Origin: an uncultured Prevotella sp.
Lineage (GTDB): Bacteria; Bacteroidota; Bacteroidia; Bacteroidales; Bacteroidaceae
Direction of reading: 5' to 3'
Assembly: GCA_900553465.1 (NCBI GenBank)
Contig: USDT01000017.1
Coordinates: forward strand, 1-53,190
Length of the DNA stretch: 53,190 bases
Of this stretch, positions 1 to 7,770 are shown piece after piece. How positions within the stretch are numbered: position 1 is the first letter of the stretch; each line of letters begins with the position of its first letter. The notes under the pieces were generated by a model, which saw only the letters and a program-made list of their open reading frames with translations, ran no database searches and had not been told where the DNA came from. The translations under genes and the position numbers were made by a program.

Positions 1-396
1 TTGACTTTTTTTTGACAAAAGAAAATCGCAAAAGAGATGTGAAGGAATGTTAAATATGGCCGTAAAAAGGCCGGTTCGGGCCGTACAGACTTTTTATGTA
101 TCCTGTAGTGGAGTGGGGAGTGGTGCGTTTGACATTATGATAAAGCCCATTTCAGCCTCTATTTACGTACGTTTTAGGGTGCGATATTGTGTGTTTGAGG
201 CTCAGAAATGGGCTGTATCACGTGCTGAAACGGTGCTTTTCGTATGATGGAAAAATCGTCCTTGTGCGTAAATTGCTGATATGCAGCGTCTTGCGTAAAG
301 TCCTTATTTCTCGCGTATTTGCGTCCGAAGGAGAGTCTGCTCGCAAATACTCGCTTATTTTTGGGGGTAGAACAGAAAACTCTGACGGAAAACTGC
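1..396 (+). repeat. Dispersed ~400-bp intergenic element, copy A
   Basis: This stretch has no convincing gene. It is collinear with 44254-44650: both begin with a TTGACTTT...TTTTGACAAA block, share a middle block (about 175-250 here, 44428-44510 there) and share a tail ending in GGGGTAGAACAGAAAACTC. Near the tail, GTATTTGCG (315-323) and CGCAAATAC (342-350) form a hairpin with an 18-nt loop, repeated in the other copies. A second inverted repeat pairs GCCCATTTC near 148 with GAAATGGGC near 205. The copy starts at the window edge, so its true left end may lie outside. The homology was judged by eye. Confidence 0.6.
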
Positions 397-522
397 TGGT
401 GTAGAGAGTGTGGGAAAGCCTTGATGATTTGCTTTCTGCAGAAAGCCACAACGCCTGTTCGGAATCGAAATTGCAGGCTTCTTGTCGAAACCAATTCCCA
501 CCGAATTTATGCTGATCCGTCT

Positions 523-927
523 TTATCCGCGATTGTTCGTATTTTCGGTATTCACGGCATCAGTCTTTATGCATACGATGTTATCTGTGTTTTTGTCCAG
601 ATAGAAAGTATGCTTCATCTTCTTGCCATTGGATGCCGTATAGTTCACGCTTATGAAATACAGCTTCTTTCCTTTGGCTCTGTTGCCGTATTTTATACCG
701 TTCTTGAACAGTCTTGATTTCTCTATGTCATTGCGCATTACGCCAATGACGCTGTCGCTGATGTGCGATGTAGAGTCCAGTTTGGAAAACATTACCTGTG
801 ATATGTTGTTTTCCTTCAGGTTCTCATTAAGAAAATCACTTACAAGCTTCTCTTCTTTATTTCCGCTACCGCAACCCGATAGAAGGATTGCGGAGCAGAA
901 TAAAGGAAGTATTTTTATCAGTTTCAT
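523..927 (-). CDS. Small lipoprotein of unknown function
   Basis: This is a 134-residue protein that I do not recognise. Residues 1-19 form a lipoprotein signal (MKLIKILPLFCSAILLSGC) with a lipobox ending at Cys19, so the mature protein should be lipid-anchored in the cell envelope. The remainder is a small soluble domain rich in Lys, Asn and Ser, with a block near residues 85-110 reading KKLYFISVNYTASNGKKMKHTFYLD, which looks like beta strands. It starts 3 bp after the pepD stop codon, so the two genes are almost certainly cotranscribed. No enzyme motif is visible. The lipoprotein call is firm and the function is unknown. Confidence 0.75.
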   Translation of the reverse strand: MKLIKILPLFCSAILLSGCGSGNKEEKLVSDFLNENLKENNISQVMFSKLDSTSHISDSVIGVMRNDIEKSRLFKNGIKYGNRAKGKKLYFISVNYTASNGKKMKHTFYLDKNTDNIVCIKTDAVNTENTNNRG

Positions 928-930
928 GTT

Positions 931-2382
931 TTATTTCACGTTTTTGAGAATGTCGAGCAGATGATCCCATACCATTTCCACAGTCGGTATGAGAAGGCAT
1001 TCGTCTGGTGTGTGTACGCCGCGGAGTGTAGGTCCGAACGAAATCATGTCGAGGTTAGGATAACGCTCTGAGAACAATCCGCATTCAAGTCCGGCGTGAA
1101 TGCCTTTTACAATAGGTTCTTTGCCGAACAGTTTCTTGTATGATTCCACAGCGGTCTTTGTGAGTTTACTGTCAGCGTTCATCTTCCATGCTGGATAACC
1201 GTCGCCCTGTACAACCTCAGCACCTGCTAGCTGGAATACAGCTTTAATAGTGTTGCACTGGTTGTCGAGGTTGCTCATTACGTTAGAACGCTGTGAAGCC
1301 ACAATTTCCACGTTGTTTTCAGATGTCATGACGCTTGCCACGTTGCTTGATGTCTCAACCATCCATGCCAATGCCTCGTCCTGGCACATTGCGAAAATGC
1401 CGTTGTCGAGACCTTGCAAAGCCTGTATGATTCTTGTGCTTGTCTCTTTTGGCATTACAGTGCAGCTGTCTGTGCTTTCCATCATGAACACCATGCTTGT
1501 GTCGCTTACATGGAATTCCTCCTCAACCTCGTTTGTGAAGATGTTCCAGTCGGCACGTACGGTCTCCTTCATGTCGTTAGGTACGGCAAAGATTATGCTT
1601 CCGTCACGAGGTATGGCATTGTGCATCTTGCCTGAGTTGAACTGTGCCAGTCTCAGGTCAGTCTTCTCCTGTTCCTTGTAAAGGAAGCGTGTGAGAATCT
1701 TTATTGCGTTTGCGCGTTTCTTCTCGATATCGTCGCCGGAGTGTCCTCCGAGCAGTCCTTTTATTGATGCCTTGATAAAGAAATGTCCTTCAGGAGCATT
1801 CTCTCTTTCAAAGCTGAATGTAGCCCGTGTTGTTCTTCCTCCCGCACATGATACGAAAATCTGTCCTTCGTCTTCCGAGTCGAGGTTTATGAGCATGTTT
1901 CCTGTCATGAAATCACCTTTCATTCCCATTGCTCCGGTCAGTCCTGTCTCCTCGTCGCGTGTGAACACACACTCTATCGGTCCGTGCTCTATTTCGTTGC
2001 TGTCAAGCAGCGCCAGCTCTATTGCGCAGCCGATGCCATCGTCAGCACCAAGTGTTGTGCCTTTTGCTCTGAGCCATTCGCCGTCGATGTATGTCTGTAT
2101 AGCATCCTTATGGAAATCGAAATCCACGTCCACCAGTTTGTCGCACACCATGTCCATGTGGCTTTGCAGTATCACTGTAGGACGGTCCTCGTAGCCTTTT
2201 GTGGCCGGTTTGCGTATTATTACGTTTCCAGTTTCGTCCACTTTCGTGTCCAGATTACGCTGTTCACCGAATTCCTTAAGATATTCTATCATCTTTTCCT
2301 CGTGCTTTGACGGGCGTGGTATACTGTTGATTTTAGCAAAATGCTCAAATACAAGAGCAGGTTTCAATTCTTTCATTTCCAT
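931..2382 (-). CDS. pepD: Aminoacyl-histidine dipeptidase (M20 metallopeptidase PepD)
   Basis: PepD is a cytosolic di-zinc peptidase that cleaves Xaa-His and other dipeptides. The 483-residue length matches the family. Visible metal and catalytic residues are H75 and D77 (SHMDMV), D114 (GADDGIGCA), the general-base region E144-E145 (DEETGLTG), D168 (NLDSED) and the C-terminal ligand H457 (RGVHTPDE). The insert between the last two blocks is the dimerisation (lid) domain typical of M20 enzymes. There is no signal peptide. A small lipoprotein gene follows 3 bp downstream. The upstream region to 2583 is shared with a divergent small membrane protein gene, and I saw no full consensus promoter for pepD there. 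Met3 is an alternative start. Confidence 0.95.
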   Translation of the reverse strand: MEMKELKPALVFEHFAKINSIPRPSKHEEKMIEYLKEFGEQRNLDTKVDETGNVIIRKPATKGYEDRPTVILQSHMDMVCDKLVDVDFDFHKDAIQTYIDGEWLRAKGTTLGADDGIGCAIELALLDSNEIEHGPIECVFTRDEETGLTGAMGMKGDFMTGNMLINLDSEDEGQIFVSCAGGRTTRATFSFERENAPEGHFFIKASIKGLLGGHSGDDIEKKRANAIKILTRFLYKEQEKTDLRLAQFNSGKMHNAIPRDGSIIFAVPNDMKETVRADWNIFTNEVEEEFHVSDTSMVFMMESTDSCTVMPKETSTRIIQALQGLDNGIFAMCQDEALAWMVETSSNVASVMTSENNVEIVASQRSNVMSNLDNQCNTIKAVFQLAGAEVVQGDGYPAWKMNADSKLTKTAVESYKKLFGKEPIVKGIHAGLECGLFSERYPNLDMISFGPTLRGVHTPDECLLIPTVEMVWDHLLDILKNVK

Positions 2383-2531
2383 AATTGTATTGTTTATATT
2401 GTATGTTCATTACTCATGCCGTCTGTGCTCTCTGCGGAGCCTTTGTATAAGGGCGTTTCGCTTTTTGTGAGGCACTTTTGCGGCGAAAGATGCAAGATAA
2501 GCGGAACAAGGACTAAAAATAAATAAATTAT

Positions 2532-2562
2532 TTTGTTCAATCCATGTTTTGCATTATCTTTG
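2532..2562 (+). promoter_or_regulatory. Bacteroidetes-type promoter for the 2584 gene
   Basis: TTTG at 2532-2535, a 19-nt spacer, then TATCTTTG at 2555-2562 exactly match the Bacteroidetes -33/-7 consensus. Transcription would start near 2567, about 15 nt before the start codon. Confidence 0.8.
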
Positions 2563-2583
2563 TAGGCACAAAATTAAATAAAA

Positions 2584-2778
2584 ATGGTAGAAACTCTGCT
2601 TCTCTGCATGTTAATTATTGCTATTGCCGTGGCATTATTGTGCGTAAGAATAATATTGAAGAAGAACGGCAAATTCTCTTCACAGCACATACATGAGAAC
2701 CCGGCTTTGCGTAAGAATGGCATACACTGTGTTATGGATCAGGACCGTGAAGCACGAGCAAATGGCAAGGCCTATTGA
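2584..2778 (+). CDS. Small single-pass membrane protein conserved in Bacteroidales
   Basis: This is a 64-residue protein. Residues 1-24 form one hydrophobic helix (VETLLLCMLIIAIAVALLCV) followed by a basic stretch (RIILKKNGKF). The C-terminal tail contains ALRKNGIHCVMDQDREAR, a pattern I recall from short Bacteroides hypothetical proteins but cannot name. A single N-terminal helix with a cytoplasmic tail is likely. It has its own consensus promoter at 2532-2562 and lies 46 bp upstream of an OmpH/Skp-like lipoprotein gene that lacks a visible promoter, so the two probably share a transcript. The function is unknown. Confidence 0.8.
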   Translation: MVETLLLCMLIIAIAVALLCVRIILKKNGKFSSQHIHENPALRKNGIHCVMDQDREARANGKAY

Positions 2779-2824
2779 CAATATCTCAGAACGGAAATAA
2801 TAATTAAAAACAATAACAAACAAA

Positions 2825-3448
2825 ATGAATAAGAAAAACTTTTTCGGTACGCTTGCTGTCGCTGCCGTTGCTGTTTTTGCAGCCACCTCATGTGACAAAT
2901 CACAATCACAGGTGGACGACAAGTCAGAAGGCGGTAAAGTCGCTCCGACAGAAACAAAGATTGCATTTGTCGAGGTTGACAGCATCATGACACAGTACAA
3001 ATTCTGCAAGGAATATTCTCTGATTCTGCAGAAGAAGGGACAGAACATCCAGAATACTCTCGGACAGAAACAGCAACAGCTTGAGACTGCTGCCGCCAAC
3101 TTCCAGCAGAAATTGCAGCAGAACGCTTATACACGCGATCAGGCTGAAAGAATCGGAGCACAGTTGCAGAAGCAGAACACTGACCTGCAGGCCCTCAACC
3201 AGCGTCTGAGCACAGAGTTCCAGACTGAGACCGAAAAGTATAACAATGCCCTGCGCGACAGCATACAGCATTTCCTCGCTGTATATAACAAGGATAAGAA
3301 ATACAGCCTCATTCTTAGCAAGGCTGGTGACAACATCCTTTATGCCGACAAGGCCCACGACATAACAAACGAAGTTATTGCCGGGCTTAACAAGGCATAC
3401 AAGTCTTCTGTTGCAAAGGAAAAGGACGCAGACGAGAAGAAGAAATAA
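2825..3448 (+). CDS. OmpH/Skp-like periplasmic chaperone, lipoprotein form
   Basis: Skp/OmpH proteins hold unfolded outer-membrane proteins in the periplasm using coiled-coil arms. This 207-residue protein starts with a signal peptide and lipobox (VAVFAATSC, Cys23). A TKIAFVEVDSIMTQY strand follows (about residues 44-58), which is the usual start of the OmpH core. Then comes a long Gln-rich coiled coil (about residues 70-150: QKKGQNIQNTLGQKQQQLETAAANFQ...). The tail (KYSLILSKAGDNILYADKAHDITNEVIAGLN) matches the OmpH C-terminal core, and the end is highly charged (KEKDADEKKK). Membrane anchoring is inferred from the cysteine. It probably belongs to the transcript of the small membrane protein upstream. 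Confidence 0.88.
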   Translation: MNKKNFFGTLAVAAVAVFAATSCDKSQSQVDDKSEGGKVAPTETKIAFVEVDSIMTQYKFCKEYSLILQKKGQNIQNTLGQKQQQLETAAANFQQKLQQNAYTRDQAERIGAQLQKQNTDLQALNQRLSTEFQTETEKYNNALRDSIQHFLAVYNKDKKYSLILSKAGDNILYADKAHDITNEVIAGLNKAYKSSVAKEKDADEKKK

Positions 3449-3596
3449 GAGTCTTGAGATCATGAAAGCCCCTACGGGAGAAGCGTGTGCAATGAGTCTG
3501 CCGGCAGTGAGATATACTTTCATGTGATATATGCCCGACGGCATGATGCACGTTGGGCGGTACGTCTGCCACATTTGTGACGGATATGTGCCATCC
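3449..3596 (+). other. Structured ORF-less stretch ahead of a strong terminator
   Basis: About 150 nt lie between the OmpH stop codon and the terminator at 3597. No ORF is convincing. Short complementary blocks are visible: ATCATGAAAG near 3461 with CTTTCATGTGAT near 3519, and GCCCGACG near 3535 with CGTTGGGC near 3551. It could be a 3' UTR or a 3'-end-derived small RNA. I recognise no known riboswitch or RNA family. Confidence 0.3.
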
Positions 3597-3652
3597 AACT
3601 CCGCCGACATTGCCGGATATGAATCCATCGGAAATGTCGGCGGAGTTTTTTA
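3597..3652 (+). terminator. Rho-independent terminator after the OmpH-like gene
   Basis: A perfect 15-bp stem (3597-3611 with 3633-3647, core CTCCGCCGACAT) is followed by a T-run. It separates the OmpH transcript from the GH92 gene. Confidence 0.88.
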
Positions 3653-3719
3653 TTACCTTGATCAGCTGTCATCTGATTATATCTGTAAGCAGAATCTGAT
3701 AACTAAAAATAAAACTTAA

Positions 3720-5984
3720 ATGAAAAAAATCCAATTACTATTGGCCTCCCTTTGTATGCTTACTATAGCAACAAACGGTCTGGCACAAAAAGACTATTCA
3801 AAAAGTGAAGGTCTGTTGAGATATGTCGATCCTTTCATAGGATCTGGATATCACGGACATGTGTTTGTCGGTACAAGTGTGCCCTTCGGAATGGTACAGC
3901 TTGGTCCAAGCAACATCCATAAAGGTTGGGACTGGTGTTCGGCTTATCATCACTCGGACAGCATCCTCATAGGTTTCTCCCATACACACCTTAGTGGTAC
4001 CGGATGTACCGACCTTGGCGATATTCTGATAATGCCATTGAACGAAATTCGTACTCCACGAGGCAATCAGGATAATATAAGTGATGGTTATGCCACCAAA
4101 TATTCGCATGCCAATGAGGTGGCCCGCCCTGAATATTATTCGCTACTGCTCGACAGATATAACATCAAAGCCGAGCTGACGGCCACAGACCGTGTTGGTT
4201 TTCATCGTTACACATATCCTCAGGGGAAACCGGCATCGATACTGATTGATCTGCGTGAAGGCAACGGAAGCAATGCTTACGACAGCTATATACGCCAAGT
4301 TGATGATTATACAGTGGAAGGTTATCGGTATGTTAGAGGATGGAGTCCTTCACGAAAGGTATATTTCGTATTGAAGAGCGACAAGAAGATAGAGAAGTTC
4401 ACGGCTTATGACGACAATACTCCAAAACCGTGGAAACAGTTGAAAGTGGAATCGGTGAAAAGCGTGCTGACGTTCGGTGATGTGAAAGAAGTGAAGATAA
4501 AGGTGGCGCTCTCGTCTGTAAGCTGCGAAAACGCGGTGATGAATCTTCAGACTGAGCTTCCCCATTGGGATTTCGATAAGGTGGTGAAAGCAAGCAGCGA
4601 CCGCTGGAATGAGCAGCTGGCTAAATTGGAAGTGGAATCTGACGACGAGGCAGCCAAACGTGTGTTCTATACAGCTCATTATCACACGATGATAGCTCCG
4701 ACGCTCTTCTGTGATGTTAACGGAGAGTACAGAGGCATGAACGATATGATTTATACAGACCCGAAAAAAGCCAATTACACAACACTTTCGTTGTGGGATA
4801 CCTATCGTGCGCTGCATCCGTTGATGACTATCACGCAGGCTGAAAGGGTGGATGATATTGTCAATTCCATGCTTTCCATCTATCGTCAGCAGGACAAACT
4901 GCCGATCTGGCCGCTTATGAGTGGTGAGACAAACCAGATGCCGGGTTACAGCTCTGTTCCGGTAATAGCTGATGCTTATCTGAAAGGATTCTCAGGATTT
5001 GATGCGGAGGAAGCATTCCGCGCTATGGTTGCTACGGCTACATATGAACGTCAGAACGGTGTGCCATATGTGATGGATCGTGGATATATCCCAGCAGACA
5101 AGATACATGAGGCAACATCCATCGCCATGGAATATGCAGTAGACGACTGGGGCATTGCAGCAATGGCAAAGAAGATGGGAAAAAATGCCGACTATGAAAC
5201 TTTCGCCAAGCGTGCGATGTACTACAAGAACTATTTCGACTCATCCATAAAGTTCATACGCCCGAAACTTGAGGACGGATCATGGCGTACGCCTTACGAT
5301 CCCGCACGTTCCATACATGGAGTGGGAGACTTCTGTGAAGGTAACGGATGGCAATACACATTCTTTGTTCCCCAGGATCCTTATGGACTTATCGGACTGT
5401 TCGGAGGTAACAAGCCGTTTGTAGAAAAACTGGACCAATTCTTTACAAATAACGACAGTATGGGTGAAGGAGCATCAAGCGACATTACCGGACTTATAGG
5501 ACAATATGCACATGGCAATGAACCGAGCCATCATGTGGCATATCTCTATGTATATGCCGGAGCTCAATGGAAGACAGCCGAAAAGGTTCGTTACATAATG
5601 GACGAATTCTATACAGATAAGCCGGATGGCATAATTGGTAACGAGGATTGCGGTCAAATGTCTGCATGGTATCTGTTGTCGGCTATGGGATTCTATCAGG
5701 TGAATCCTTCAGATGGTGTCCTGGTATTCGGCAGTCCGCGATTTGACAAAGTCACGGCAAAAGTACGTGGTGGCAAAACCTTTACAGTAGAGGCAGAGAA
5801 CAACAGCAAGGAAAATATCTATATACAGAAAGTTTATCTGAACGGGAAGCTTTATCCGAAAACTTACATCACTTACAACGACATTGTAAGCGGAGGTAAT
5901 TTGAAGTTTGTGATGGGCAAACGTCCAAACAAAAAATGGGCTTCAAACAAGAGTGCCCTTCCTGTTGTGTCCAGATTGGATTGA
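3720..5984 (+). CDS. GH92 alpha-1,2-mannosidase (secreted)
   Basis: GH92 enzymes are calcium-dependent exo-alpha-mannosidases that trim host or fungal N-glycans. The 754-residue protein has a signal peptide (MKKIQLLLASLCMLTIATNGLAQ). The family opening YVDPFIGSGYHGHVFVGTSVPFGMVQLGP follows at about residues 35-65. The HGNEPSHH motif carries the likely general acid E601, and GNEDCGQMSAW (about 640-650) is the conserved general-base region. Length and domain order (N-terminal beta-sandwich, then (alpha/alpha)6 barrel) fit complete enzymes. It stands alone between two terminators, with no SusC/SusD genes nearby. The alpha-1,2 linkage preference is a family-level guess. Confidence 0.93.
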   Translation: MKKIQLLLASLCMLTIATNGLAQKDYSKSEGLLRYVDPFIGSGYHGHVFVGTSVPFGMVQLGPSNIHKGWDWCSAYHHSDSILIGFSHTHLSGTGCTDLGDILIMPLNEIRTPRGNQDNISDGYATKYSHANEVARPEYYSLLLDRYNIKAELTATDRVGFHRYTYPQGKPASILIDLREGNGSNAYDSYIRQVDDYTVEGYRYVRGWSPSRKVYFVLKSDKKIEKFTAYDDNTPKPWKQLKVESVKSVLTFGDVKEVKIKVALSSVSCENAVMNLQTELPHWDFDKVVKASSDRWNEQLAKLEVESDDEAAKRVFYTAHYHTMIAPTLFCDVNGEYRGMNDMIYTDPKKANYTTLSLWDTYRALHPLMTITQAERVDDIVNSMLSIYRQQDKLPIWPLMSGETNQMPGYSSVPVIADAYLKGFSGFDAEEAFRAMVATATYERQNGVPYVMDRGYIPADKIHEATSIAMEYAVDDWGIAAMAKKMGKNADYETFAKRAMYYKNYFDSSIKFIRPKLEDGSWRTPYDPARSIHGVGDFCEGNGWQYTFFVPQDPYGLIGLFGGNKPFVEKLDQFFTNNDSMGEGASSDITGLIGQYAHGNEPSHHVAYLYVYAGAQWKTAEKVRYIMDEFYTDKPDGIIGNEDCGQMSAWYLLSAMGFYQVNPSDGVLVFGSPRFDKVTAKVRGGKTFTVEAENNSKENIYIQKVYLNGKLYPKTYITYNDIVSGGNLKFVMGKRPNKKWASNKSALPVVSRLD

Positions 5985-6051
5985 AAGACCGTAAATCCAT
6001 ATCATAGCTTTCATTCTCACAAGACAGAAACACTTTGTCGGAAACATTAAA

Positions 6052-6110
6052 AAAGAGGATGCAAAGGGGTGGAGATGTTATTATCCCGCTTTCCTTTACA
6101 TCCTCTTTAT
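6052..6110. terminator. Terminator after the GH92 gene
   Basis: A 16-bp stem with one mismatch pairs 6052-6067 (AAAGAGGATG...) with 6093-6108 (...CATCCTCTTT). It is A-rich on the left and T-rich on the right, so it could work in both directions. Confidence 0.8.
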
Positions 6111-6276
6111 TGTTAGTTGCTTTTTGGCGGGTATCTGGAATTTTTGTTCTTTCTGCCGGATTACAATCTTTCCAAGTCATGAACAGCACATTATTTATAC
6201 AGATACACAAATCCTAAAAAACGATGCCCACATACAATAAATGAGTTTTCCATGTCGATTTGAACCCTATTTTCAA

Positions 6277-6284
6277 TATCTTTG
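6277..6284 (+). promoter_or_regulatory. -7 box (TATCTTTG) upstream of nth
   Basis: TATCTTTG is an exact match to the Bacteroidetes -7 element. The nearest TTTG lies at 6259-6262, only 14 nt away, so the -33 element is weak or absent. Confidence 0.5.
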
Positions 6285-6352
6285 CATACGGTTAACTGTT
6301 GTTGTTTTTTATGATAACGACAGAGTGGAAAACTGTTTTATGCATTGAAAAT

Positions 6353-7000
6353 ATGACGAAAAAAGAAAGATACCAGTATGTGTTGAACTATTTCCGGGAA
6401 AGGACTCCGGAGGTGACAACCGAACTTGAGTTTGGCAGCGTGTTCCAGTTGCTCGTGGCTGTGATACTCAGTGCGCAGTGTACTGACAAACGCGTGAATC
6501 AGATAACGCCGGCTTTGTTTGCCCGCTATCCCGATGCAGCCAGCATGGCAGAGGCCGAGCCGGACGAGATTTACGAATATGTCAAGAGTGTGTCTTATCC
6601 CAACGCCAAAGCCAGACACCTTGTTGAGATGGCCCGTATGCTCATGAGCGATCACGGCGGTGAGGTGCCAGAGGAGTTCGACCAGCTGTTGCGTCTGCCC
6701 GGTGTGGGCCGCAAGACAGCCAATGTTATGCAGGCTGTGGCGTTCGGACGCTCGGCAATGGCTGTCGACACTCACGTCTATCGTGTGAGCCACAGACTCG
6801 GACTTGTGCCCCGTACGGCTAATACGCCATATAAGGTGGAGCAGGAACTTATGAAGAATGTTCCTGCCGACGAAGCGGCACGTGCCCATCACTGGCTGCT
6901 GTTGCACGGACGCTATGTGTGCACGAGCCGATCACCACATTGTGCCAAGTGCGGACTGTCCGATGTGTGTCCCAAGCGCATTGAAGGCTCACGACTGTGA
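6353..7000 (+). CDS. nth: Endonuclease III (base-excision DNA glycosylase/AP lyase)
   Basis: Nth removes oxidised pyrimidines and cleaves the abasic site. The chosen ATG gives 215 residues beginning MTKKERYQYV, as is usual in Bacteroidetes. The upstream ATG at 6299 would add an 18-residue extension that does not look like the family. Visible features are the helix-hairpin-helix LPGVGRKTANV (about 115-125) with catalytic Lys121, the catalytic Asp139 (AVDTHV), and the C-terminal 4Fe-4S motif C190-x6-C197-x2-C200-x5-C206. The gene is complete. A DUF2461 gene follows 71 bp downstream in the same direction. Confidence 0.96.
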   Translation: MTKKERYQYVLNYFRERTPEVTTELEFGSVFQLLVAVILSAQCTDKRVNQITPALFARYPDAASMAEAEPDEIYEYVKSVSYPNAKARHLVEMARMLMSDHGGEVPEEFDQLLRLPGVGRKTANVMQAVAFGRSAMAVDTHVYRVSHRLGLVPRTANTPYKVEQELMKNVPADEAARAHHWLLLHGRYVCTSRSPHCAKCGLSDVCPKRIEGSRL

Positions 7001-7071
7001 ACCGGTACCGTATGCCGGAGTATGTCCTGCGATTTTAGAATAACAATAAGACAAACAGCAAACAGACAATA

Positions 7072-7770
7072 ATGGATATAAAGAGAATATTACAGTTTTT
7101 AAAGGACCTTTCGGTCAATAACAACCGTCAGTGGTTTGCCGAGCACAAGGATGAATACACGGCCGTAAGAGCCGATTTTGAGGAAGGAGTGGCTAAGGCC
7201 ATAGCACGCATAGCTGCTTTCGACCCTACGGTGGCACACATAACAGTGAAGGACTCCACCTACCGTTTTTATCGCGATACACGCTTTTCGGCCGACAAGT
7301 CGCCATACAAGCGCCACCTCGGAGCATATATCGCAGCTCATGGCAAGAAAGCGTTGCACGGTGGATATTACATTCATATAGAACCGGGCCACTGCCTTGT
7401 GTCGTGCGGTAACTACTGGCTGCCTACCAATATCCTTACTTCGTGCCGCAACGAGATTATGGGCAACATAGACGAATGGCTGAAGTGTGTAGAGAACGAC
7501 ACCTTCTTGAAGTTCTTCGGACGGCCGGGCTGCGGCAACTGGGATTCGCCGAAAGGTTTTGGTCTGGAACATCTGAAGACCTGTCCTTCCGGTTTCCCGC
7601 GCGACTACGAGCATATAGAATATCTGCGTATGAAAGATTTCTGCTGTTGGAAAGCCGTGCCGGACACTTTCTTCGAAGGCGACCGCTGGCTCGACGAGAT
7701 GGTGAAGATACTCAAGGTTGGTAAGCCTATGATGGACTTCATCAACAATGTAATCGACGATTATGAATGA
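7072..7770 (+). CDS. DUF2461 (TIGR02453) family protein
   Basis: This 232-residue cytosolic protein matches the widespread DUF2461/TIGR02453 family. The typical N-terminal block is present (LQFLKDLSVNNNRQWFAEHKDEY, about residues 6-28), as is the diagnostic DTRFSADKSPYKRHLGAYI block (about 70-90). A GGYYIHIEPG motif (about 97-106) and the YEHIEYLRMKDFCCW block near the C-terminus complete it. No catalytic role is established for the family that I know of. Its last four bases (ATGA) overlap the start of comEC, so the two are translationally coupled. Confidence 0.9.
   Translation: MDIKRILQFLKDLSVNNNRQWFAEHKDEYTAVRADFEEGVAKAIARIAAFDPTVAHITVKDSTYRFYRDTRFSADKSPYKRHLGAYIAAHGKKALHGGYYIHIEPGHCLVSCGNYWLPTNILTSCRNEIMGNIDEWLKCVENDTFLKFFGRPGCGNWDSPKGFGLEHLKTCPSGFPRDYEHIEYLRMKDFCCWKAVPDTFFEGDRWLDEMVKILKVGKPMMDFINNVIDDYE

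Noticed and set aside
3449..3596. Riboswitch upstream of the GH92 gene
   Set aside because: No known aptamer core is visible, and the strong terminator fits the OmpH transcript.
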